A DNA stretch of 64,000 bases from Janthinobacterium sp. PC23-8 (GTDB taxonomy: Bacteria > Pseudomonadota > Gammaproteobacteria > Burkholderiales > Burkholderiaceae_D). Below the pieces are notes generated by a model. That model was not told where the DNA came from. It searched no databases and was given only the letters and a program-made list of their open reading frames with translations. This document shows positions 55,363-64,000 of the stretch, one piece after another (position 1 is the first letter of the stretch; each line of letters begins with the position of its first letter). Location of the stretch: contig NZ_NJGY01000001.1 in the NCBI RefSeq assembly GCF_002250505.1, forward strand, positions 2,039,616-2,103,615, written 5' to 3'. The translations under genes were made by a program, and so were the position numbers.

Positions 55363-57438
55363 TCAGGCGACCTTTTCCACTTCGACCAGCGTATCGTAGA
55401 AAGTCGGCGCGCGGCCCATGTCGGTCAGGCGCTGGCTGGTCACTTCATTGGCGTTCTTGCCGTCGCTGGCCAGCTTTTTCCACCAAACCGACAAGCCCAC
55501 CACCAGGCCGCGCCGCGCCTTGTCCGTCACGCGCACCTTGGCCACGAAACTGCCACGGTCGTTGAAGATGCGCACCATGTCGCCCACGGCAATGCCGCGC
55601 GCGCTGCAATCATCGGGATGCATGTCCAGGTGCGGTTCGCCCTCGGCCGCGCGCAGGCTTTTCACGTTCACGAACGTGGAATTCAAAAAATTGCGCGCCG
55701 GCGGCGAAATCATCGCCAGCGGAAAGCGCGCCGCCAGTTCCGGGTTGCTGGCCGGCGATTCATACGGCGCAATATACGTGGGCAGCGGGTCGAGACCGGC
55801 GTCCAGCATGGCTTGCGAATAAAACTCGCACTTGCCCGAGGGCGTGGCAAAACCACCGTGGGCAAACGGCGCGTCGGGCATCGCCAGTTTTTGCCAGCCC
55901 GTCCGTTTCAGCGATTCCCAGTCGAAATGCACAGCGCGCGCATCGCTGGCGTCAAACGCCTGGGCCGCCAGCGCGTCGTCGCTGTCCTGGAAGCACGGAT
56001 CGTCAAAGCCCATGCGCTGCGCCAGCAGACGGAAAATTTCCGTATTGGCTTTCGCTTCGCCCAGCGGCGCCACGGCGGCATTGTTGGCCATCATGTACAG
56101 ATGGCCATAAGTGGAATGCGCGTCCACGTGCTCGAGCTGGGTGGTGGCTGGCAACACGATATCGGCATAGTCGACGGTATCGGTCTGGAAGTGCTCGAGC
56201 ACGACGGTAAACAGATCCTCGCGCGCAAAACCCTGCGCCACCTTCGACGAATCGGGCGCCACCGCCAGCGGGTTCGAGTTGTAGACGATCACGGCTTCCA
56301 CCTGCGGGCCGAATGCGGCCGAGGTTTCTTTCAGCAGGTCGTCGCCGATGGTGCTCATATTGATGGTGCGCGGCGCGCCCTTCAGTAAATCCGGCCGCTG
56401 CAGCGCCTTGCGGTTGACGGGGAAGGAACCCGAGCTCGACAACTGCATGCCGCCGGCCGCGTGGCGCCAGGCGCCCGTCAGCGCCGGCAGGCAGGCGATA
56501 TTGCGCACGGCCATCCCCCCGCCGCGCACCCGCTGCACGCCGTAGTTGGCGCGAATCGCCACGCCGTCACCGCTGCGGCAGGTCGTCCCGTACAGCCGCG
56601 CCAGCTCGATCACTTCCGTGGCGCTGATGCCGCATACCTCGGCCGTGCGCTCGGGCGTCCATTCCAGCGCGCGCTGTTTCAGCGCTTCGTAACCCAGGGT
56701 GTACTGGGCAATATAGTCGTGGTCGACCAGGTCTTCGTCGATCAGCACATGCATCAGCCCCAGGGCCAGCGCCGCATCGGTGCCGGGCAACAAGGCGATA
56801 TGCTGGTGGCATTTCTCGGCCGTCAGCGAGCGGTAGGGGTCGATCGCGATCAGTGTCGCGCCATTGCGCTTGGCTTCCTGGGCCCGCATCCAGAAATGCA
56901 GGTTGGAGGCAATCGGATTGCCGCCCCAGATTATGATCAATTTGGCGTTCTGGAACTGTTCCATGTCCGTGCCGATCGTCGCGCCCACCGTGTAGCGGTA
57001 GCCAGTGGCTCCGGCCGAGGCGCAGATGGTACGGTCGAGCAGGGAGGCGCCGAGCTGGTTGAAAAAGCGTGACGACATCGACTCGCCCTGCACCAGGCCC
57101 ATGGTGCCGCAGTAGCTGTACGGCAAAATCGCCTGCGGGTTGCGCGCCGTGATCGGTGCCAGGCGCGCGGCGATAATGTCGAGCGCTTCGTCCCAGCTGA
57201 TGCGCTCGAACTTGCCTTCGCCCTTCTTGCCCACGCGGCGCAGCGGGTGCAGCAGCCGGTCCGCATGATAGGTGCGCTCCGTAAAGCGCGATACCTTGGT
57301 GCACAGCACGCCGGCCGTGGTCGGATGGTCGGGATCGCCCTTGACGCTTGTCGCCACCCCGTCGGTTACCGTCACCAGCAAGGCGCAGGTATCGGGGCAG
57401 TCGAGCGGGCAGGTCGCACGCACTTGTGTGGTGGTCAT
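55363..57438 (-). CDS. Molybdopterin-dependent oxidoreductase with one 4Fe-4S cluster
   Basis: 691 residues of the DMSO-reductase superfamily. The N-terminal CPLDCPDTC plus a Cys in GVLCTKVSRF forms the 4Fe-4S site. GTMGLVQGESMSSRFFNQLG and IIIWGGNPIASN follow, with a molydopterin-dinucleotide-binding domain at the C-terminus (FLNSTFVNVKSLR, LDMHPDDCSARGIAVGDMVRI). There is no Tat signal, so it should be cytoplasmic. No small or membrane subunit gene is adjacent, so electron partner and substrate are unknown. I chose the ATG at 57438. Directly followed by the aminopeptidase gene. Confidence 0.9.
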   Translation of the reverse strand: MTTTQVRATCPLDCPDTCALLVTVTDGVATSVKGDPDHPTTAGVLCTKVSRFTERTYHADRLLHPLRRVGKKGEGKFERISWDEALDIIAARLAPITARNPQAILPYSYCGTMGLVQGESMSSRFFNQLGASLLDRTICASAGATGYRYTVGATIGTDMEQFQNAKLIIIWGGNPIASNLHFWMRAQEAKRNGATLIAIDPYRSLTAEKCHQHIALLPGTDAALALGLMHVLIDEDLVDHDYIAQYTLGYEALKQRALEWTPERTAEVCGISATEVIELARLYGTTCRSGDGVAIRANYGVQRVRGGGMAVRNIACLPALTGAWRHAAGGMQLSSSGSFPVNRKALQRPDLLKGAPRTINMSTIGDDLLKETSAAFGPQVEAVIVYNSNPLAVAPDSSKVAQGFAREDLFTVVLEHFQTDTVDYADIVLPATTQLEHVDAHSTYGHLYMMANNAAVAPLGEAKANTEIFRLLAQRMGFDDPCFQDSDDALAAQAFDASDARAVHFDWESLKRTGWQKLAMPDAPFAHGGFATPSGKCEFYSQAMLDAGLDPLPTYIAPYESPASNPELAARFPLAMISPPARNFLNSTFVNVKSLRAAEGEPHLDMHPDDCSARGIAVGDMVRIFNDRGSFVAKVRVTDKARRGLVVGLSVWWKKLASDGKNANEVTSQRLTDMGRAPTFYDTLVEVEKVA

Positions 57439-57645
57439 GGTGCAGTCCAAAAAGTGTCGGGGAAAACCGATACTGTAAACCATCGCGCCGCTGTCAGCCA
57501 GCGACGGATCCGCCAGCGGCCTGTGCGCTGGATCTGGAAGCAGGACACGGGCTACAATGGCCCATACGCGCGTATGTTTTCGATCAAACGTGCCCGTCCC
57601 GGCGTGCCGTACACTGATGCCCGCCTGCATCTACAGGAGAATACG

Positions 57646-58839
57646 ATGAAACTAGTTGAACCCATCCTGGCGTTTCAATCCGAGCTGCGACGTATCCGCC
57701 GCGACCTGCACGCCCATCCGGAATTATGCTACGAAGAACAGCGCACCTCCGACGTCGTCGCCGCCAAGCTGGCCGAATGGGGCATTCCCGTCGTGCGCGG
57801 GCTGGGCCGCACCGGCGTGGTCGGCATTATCCGCAACGGCAGCTCGAAGCGCGCCATCGGCATCCGCGCCGACATGGACGCCCTGCCGATGCAGGAAATA
57901 AATACCTTTGAACACGCCTCGCGCCATCCGGGCAAGATGCACGCCTGCGGCCACGATGGCCACACGGCCATGCTGCTGGGCGCCGCCCACCATCTGGCAC
58001 ATAACCGCCATTTCGACGGCACCGTGTATGTGATCTTCCAGCCAGCCGAAGAAGGCGGCGCCGGCGCGCGCGAAATGATCGCCGACGGCCTGTTTACGCA
58101 GTTCCCGATGGACGCCATCTACGGCATGCACAACTGGCCAGGCGCCGCCGCCGGCACCCTGAGCGTGGTGGCCGGGCCCATGATGGCATCGAGCAATGAA
58201 TTTCACGTCACCGTCAAAGGCAAGGGCGCCCATGCGGCGCAGCCCCACAAGGGCATCGACCCGGTGATGGTGGCCGTGCAGATCGCGCAAAGCTGGCAAA
58301 CCGTCATCACCCGCAACAAGAGCCCGCTCGACACGGCCGTGCTGTCGATCACGCAAATCCACGCCGGCAGCGCCACCAATGTGATCCCGGACAACGCCAG
58401 TCTGGTCGGCACCGTGCGCACCTTCAACACCCCGGTGCTGGACCTGATCGAAGAGCGCATGCGCGACATCGCCGTGCATACGGCGGCCGCCTTTGGCGCC
58501 GAAGTGGAATTCAACTTCAAGCGCAACTATCCGCCGCTGGTCAACCATGCGAAAGAAACCGCATTTGCCGTGGAAGTGATGAAACAGGTGGTCGGCGCCG
58601 ACAAGGTCAATGACAACGTCGAGCCCACCATGGGCGCGGAAGATTTTTCGTTCTTCCTGCAGGAAAAAGCCGGCTGCTACATCTTTATCGGCAACGGCGA
58701 TGGCGACCACCGCGATGGCGGCCATGGCCTGGGTCCATGCGTGCTGCACAATGGCAGCTACGATTTCAACGACAACCTGCTGCCGATCGGCGCGAGCTTC
58801 TGGGTCAAGCTGGCAGAAACGAGCTTGCCGCTGGCCTAA
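57646..58839 (+). CDS. M20D-family amidohydrolase (hippurate hydrolase type)
   Basis: 397 residues, zinc- or manganese-dependent. FQSELRRIRRDLHAHPELCYEEQRT, GIRADMDALPMQE, MHACGHDGHTAMLLGAA, FQPAEEGGAGAREMI and the dimer-domain KGKGAHAAQPHKGID are the M20D motifs. It deacylates N-acyl or amidated amino acids; a precise substrate (hippurate, indole-acetyl-amino acid, acetylated amino acid) cannot be read. AGGAGAATACG precedes the ATG. Divergent from the molybdopterin gene and convergent, 1 bp apart, with the following dehydrogenase. Confidence 0.92.
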   Translation: MKLVEPILAFQSELRRIRRDLHAHPELCYEEQRTSDVVAAKLAEWGIPVVRGLGRTGVVGIIRNGSSKRAIGIRADMDALPMQEINTFEHASRHPGKMHACGHDGHTAMLLGAAHHLAHNRHFDGTVYVIFQPAEEGGAGAREMIADGLFTQFPMDAIYGMHNWPGAAAGTLSVVAGPMMASSNEFHVTVKGKGAHAAQPHKGIDPVMVAVQIAQSWQTVITRNKSPLDTAVLSITQIHAGSATNVIPDNASLVGTVRTFNTPVLDLIEERMRDIAVHTAAAFGAEVEFNFKRNYPPLVNHAKETAFAVEVMKQVVGADKVNDNVEPTMGAEDFSFFLQEKAGCYIFIGNGDGDHRDGGHGLGPCVLHNGSYDFNDNLLPIGASFWVKLAETSLPLA

Positions 58840-58840
58840 G

Positions 58841-59743
58841 CTAACTGAGTTTATCGGGGCCGCTTCCCAGCCGCTGGCCGGGATTGATGGCTTCCAGGGC
58901 CAGCAAGGCGGCGGCGTGGTCGGCCGTCGCATGGGTCTCGGCGATGGATTCATAACGCCGGGTGACCAGTTGCGTCACCGGCAAGCGGATGTTCGCTGCC
59001 TCGGCGGCGGCAAGAATATTGTGCATGTCCTTGATCTGGCTTTTCACCTGGCCACCGGCGACGAAATTGCGCTCCAGCATCCTCTGACCGTGCACTTCCA
59101 GGATACGGCTCTCGGCAAATCCGCCGCGGATCGCCGTGCGCACGGCCGCCGCATCGGCGCCGGCCGCCTGGGCCAACAGCAAGGCTTCTGCCACGATATT
59201 GAGGGTGGCGCCCACGATCAATTGATTGCACAGCTTGGCGACTTGGCCGCTGCCGGCGGGTCCTACCAGGGTTGGTCGTCCCATGGCGGTGAGAATAGCG
59301 GCCACTTTGTCATAGTCTTCGGCGCTGCCGCCGGCCATGATGGCCAGGCTGCCAGCCTGCGCACCACCCACGCCGCCCGAAACGGGCGCATCAATGAAAG
59401 AGTGACCCGCCGCCCGCAGCGCCGCATGGAATTGCTGCGCTTCCGACTGTTTGGTGGAACTCATGTCGACCCACAATGTGGCTGGCGCCATGGCTGGCAA
59501 GGCGTCTTCCAGCACTTGCGCCACGATAGGGCCCGCTTCCAGCATCGAGATGACGATTTGCGCGCCCGCGACGGCGTCAAGCAGCAATGCGGGCGCATTT
59601 GCCCCGGCCGCGCGCAATTCCTGGGCCTTGCTGTGCGTACGATTCCAAACTGTGACAGAATAACCCGCCTGCAGCAGGCGCCGGACCATTGGATCCCCCA
59701 TCAGGCCAGTACCGAGAAATGTGATTTTTGTAGAAAATGTCAA
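58841..59743 (-). CDS. 3-hydroxyisobutyrate dehydrogenase-like NAD(P) oxidoreductase
   Basis: About 300 residues of the beta-hydroxyacid dehydrogenase family. Rossmann motif FLGTGLMGDPMVRRLLQAG, substrate loop DAPVSGGVGGAQAGSLAIMAGG and catalytic lysine segment GQVAKLCNQLIVG. Candidates are 3-hydroxyisobutyrate, tartronate semialdehyde or glyoxylate/succinic semialdehyde. I favour the TTG at 59743 because AGAGGT lies just before it and the Rossmann motif then follows closely; an ATG at 59788 would add 15 residues. Confidence 0.85.
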   Translation of the reverse strand: MTFSTKITFLGTGLMGDPMVRRLLQAGYSVTVWNRTHSKAQELRAAGANAPALLLDAVAGAQIVISMLEAGPIVAQVLEDALPAMAPATLWVDMSSTKQSEAQQFHAALRAAGHSFIDAPVSGGVGGAQAGSLAIMAGGSAEDYDKVAAILTAMGRPTLVGPAGSGQVAKLCNQLIVGATLNIVAEALLLAQAAGADAAAVRTAIRGGFAESRILEVHGQRMLERNFVAGGQVKSQIKDMHNILAAAEAANIRLPVTQLVTRRYESIAETHATADHAAALLALEAINPGQRLGSGPDKLS

Positions 59744-59827
59744 TTGAACCTCTGAGTATCGAGTGGCGAGAATGGCAGCAAAACGCATGCCTGTGCAAAC
59801 AAGACAAGCCTAACGGCCAATTTTACG

Positions 59828-60400
59828 ATGAAAGCCTCTATGTTCTTCAAGAAGAATCTCCTCACCCTCGCTGCGGCTGTGACCGCGCTGATGGCCGCCA
59901 GCTCCAGCTTTGCCGCTGACGACAAGCTGATCGACTCCGTCTATGGCGAATACGCCAAGGGCGTGAAAATCCAGATGGTGCGCGCCGGCGTCACCTCGAA
60001 CTGGGACAAAGCCTGGTTTGTGTCGAACGGCACCCAGCTGAGCGGTTACTGGGATGCCAGCATTGGCGGCTGGGACGGCAAGAGCTACAAAAATGTTCCT
60101 GGCCAGCATCAAAAGCTGTGGGACCTGGGCTTGACGCCAGTGTTCCGCTTTGAAAACACCAGCAAGCGCGGCTTCTACGCCGAAGCCGGCATCGGCGTGC
60201 ACATGCTCTCGAAGCTGTACAACAACGACGACAACCGCCTGTCGACCCACTTCCAGTTTGGCGACCATGCCGGCATCGGCTATGTGTTCGACAACAACTG
60301 GGAGGTCAGCGCCAAGATCCAGCACTTTTCGAACGGCGGCTACAAAAAGCCAAACAGTGGCGTGAACTACGGCGTGGTCAAAGTGGCTTACCACTTCTGA
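59828..60400 (+). CDS. pagL: PagL-type lipid A deacylase (acyloxyacyl hydrolase)
   Basis: 190 residues. A signal peptide ending SSSFA precedes an eight-strand outer-membrane barrel of typical PagL size, ending in the aromatic VAYHF. The active site is H166-x-S168 in IQHFSNGG, as in HxSN of PagL, which removes the 3-O acyl chain of lipid A. The Glu of the Pseudomonas triad (E140) falls near residues 179-180, which here read V-N, so the third residue needs checking. An ATG at 59840 is an alternative start. A strong terminator follows. It stands alone, divergent from the dehydrogenase. Confidence 0.88.
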   Translation: MKASMFFKKNLLTLAAAVTALMAASSSFAADDKLIDSVYGEYAKGVKIQMVRAGVTSNWDKAWFVSNGTQLSGYWDASIGGWDGKSYKNVPGQHQKLWDLGLTPVFRFENTSKRGFYAEAGIGVHMLSKLYNNDDNRLSTHFQFGDHAGIGYVFDNNWEVSAKIQHFSNGGYKKPNSGVNYGVVKVAYHF

Positions 60401-60421
60401 TCTGCTTGGTAAATCGATGCG

Positions 60422-60450
60422 GCCCTGCGCGCAGCGCAGGGCTTTTTTTT
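60422..60450 (+). terminator. Terminator of pagL
   Basis: GCCCTGCGC-GCA-GCGCAGGGC followed by eight or more T residues. Just downstream are three copies of GATCTG, two with a preceding TTTTTT. Confidence 0.93.
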
Positions 60451-60497
60451 GATCTGTTTTTTGATCTGTTGATCTGGCGGCATGCAAGCTGCAGACG

Positions 60498-60528
60498 AAA
60501 AAAAACCCCGACCATTGCTGGCGGGGTG
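60498..60528 (-). terminator. Terminator of the rRNA operon
   Basis: ACCCCG...CGGGGT hairpin on the minus strand, followed by eight T residues, about 20 bp beyond the 3' end of 5S rRNA. Confidence 0.9.
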
Positions 60529-60549
60529 TTTTTCTACTGCGAATAACAA

Positions 60550-60663
60550 GCCTGACGATAACCTACTTTCACACTGGTTGCAGCACTATCATCGGCGCAA
60601 AGTTGTTTCACGGTCCTGTTCGGGATGGGAAGGGGTGGGACCAACTTGCTATGGTCATCAGGC
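60550..60663 (-). rRNA. rrf: 5S ribosomal RNA
   Basis: About 114 nt. The 5' end GCCTGATGACCATAGC pairs with the 3' end ATCGTCAGGC (helix I). The interior holds CCCATCCCGAACAG and GATGATAGTG, the conserved loop-B/C and loop-D blocks. Last gene of the operon. Confidence 0.97.
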
Positions 60664-60710
60664 ATAACTTGTACTGGCGTTTGTCCTCGGTGGAGCGACA
60701 AAGCCTGAAT

Positions 60711-60780
60711 CTGGAAGAAGCAAAGATTGGGGTAATGAATGGTATCAACACACACGCAACGTTGTACTGTCTTATCCTCT
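60711..60780. repeat. Right arm (3' trailer) of the long inverted repeat flanking 23S
   Basis: The 23S-5S spacer contains CTGGAAGAAGCAAAGATT, GGGTAATGA, GTATCAACA and GCAACGTTGTACTGTCTTATCC-type blocks. They recur in inverted orientation in the 16S-23S spacer (63845-63950). The RNA arms would pair and bring both ends of 23S together. Confidence 0.75.
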
Positions 60781-60797
60781 GTACCTGCTAAGGTTAT

Positions 60798-63798
<3,001 letters not shown>

Positions 63799-63844
63799 TA
63801 ACGTTAGCCTCTGTCTACCTAAGTGAACAAAGAGCGCTACAGGG

Positions 63845-63950
63845 ATAAGAAAGTACAACGTTGTTGCTTGTTTGTTGATACATACAATCATTACCCATCG
63901 ATTTACTTTTTACGGCAAACCGATCAATAAATAATCTTTACTTCTTCCAG
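63845..63950. repeat. Left arm (5' leader) of the long inverted repeat flanking 23S
   Basis: Plus-strand blocks GATAAGAAAGTACAACG, TGTTGATACATACAATCATTACCC and AATCTTTACTTCTTCCAG are inverted copies of the 23S-5S spacer blocks at 60711-60780. About 35 nt (63895-63935) are extra in this arm. Confidence 0.75.
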
Positions 63951-63963
63951 ATTGTTAAAGAAC
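63951..63963 (-). promoter_or_regulatory. boxA-like antitermination element in the ITS
   Basis: GTTCTTTAACAAT on the minus strand, closely matching the rRNA boxA consensus (TGCTCTTTAACA) bound by NusB/NusE. Its position in the 16S-23S spacer is the usual one. Confidence 0.7.
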
Positions 63964-64000
63964 GAAACAGCAATGATCGCTAAAAGACCAAACCTAAATC

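Larger units (their letters stand above)
63799..64000 (-). other. 16S-23S internal transcribed spacer, 23S-proximal part
   Basis: No tRNA gene lies in the visible 200 bp; any tRNA-Ile/Ala pair and 16S would be beyond the window. It contains the boxA-like element and the leader arm of the 23S processing stem. Confidence 0.85.

Noticed and set aside
63799..64000. tRNA gene in the 16S-23S spacer
   Set aside because: No cloverleaf, T-loop (GGTTCGA-type) or CCA-end pattern in the visible part; only boxA and the processing arm.

Overview
The window is chromosomal DNA of a high-GC betaproteobacterium. The best fit is Oxalobacteraceae (Janthinobacterium/Duganella/Massilia type), inferred from the rRNA sequence, the codon bias toward GC and the gene content; no species can be named from the sequence alone. 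Almost all of it is ordinary, densely packed core genome. I see no prophage, insertion sequence, CRISPR array, toxin-antitoxin locus or defence island.

Layout. 1-8114: a truncated secreted S9-type peptidase, an APC permease, a ridA-proY pair, a single-domain ABC-F-like ATPase with a structured leader, an old-yellow-enzyme reductase, a glycine-zipper membrane protein and a DUF1993 protein. 8254-21457: a complete arginine succinyltransferase (AST) catabolic cluster, read leftward in the order astC-aruF-aruG-astD-astB-gdhB-astE, with an ArgR-type AraC regulator just upstream. A large NAD-glutamate dehydrogenase sits between astB and astE, so the glutamate released by the pathway can be turned back into 2-oxoglutarate, the amino acceptor of AstC. 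21615-25133: MarR regulator, unknown acidic protein, HDOD protein, a newly noticed 53-aa ORF, GST and a WYL regulator. 25203-33279: queA-tgt-yajC-secD-secF (queuosine synthesis plus protein export) divergent from recG.

33293-40870: a leftward run pyrC-DUF3025-Gfo/Idh oxidoreductase-MFS-41-aa membrane peptide-SNF2/SWIM helicase, several junctions being ATGA overlaps. 40995-44263: the gltIJKL glutamate/aspartate ABC importer, with an internal hairpin after the binding-protein gene. 44469-48416: an ATM1-type exporter, YciA-like thioesterase and Tat-exported PhoD phosphatase. 48417-50620: a membrane-anchored LytTR regulator divergent from an acyltransferase-3 protein. 50617-54035: two tandem fadD paralogues. 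54303-60400: lipoprotein aminopeptidase, molybdopterin oxidoreductase, M20 amidohydrolase, a 3-hydroxyisobutyrate-dehydrogenase-like enzyme and a PagL-type lipid A deacylase.

60550-64000: the distal part of an rRNA operon on the minus strand (ITS with boxA, 23S, 5S, terminator). The most notable feature of the window is here. The 23S gene carries an intervening sequence in the helix-45 region, a perfect 15-bp inverted repeat enclosing 108 extra nt, which predicts a fragmented 23S rRNA. The 23S gene is also flanked by long imperfect inverted repeats that would form an unusually long processing stem.
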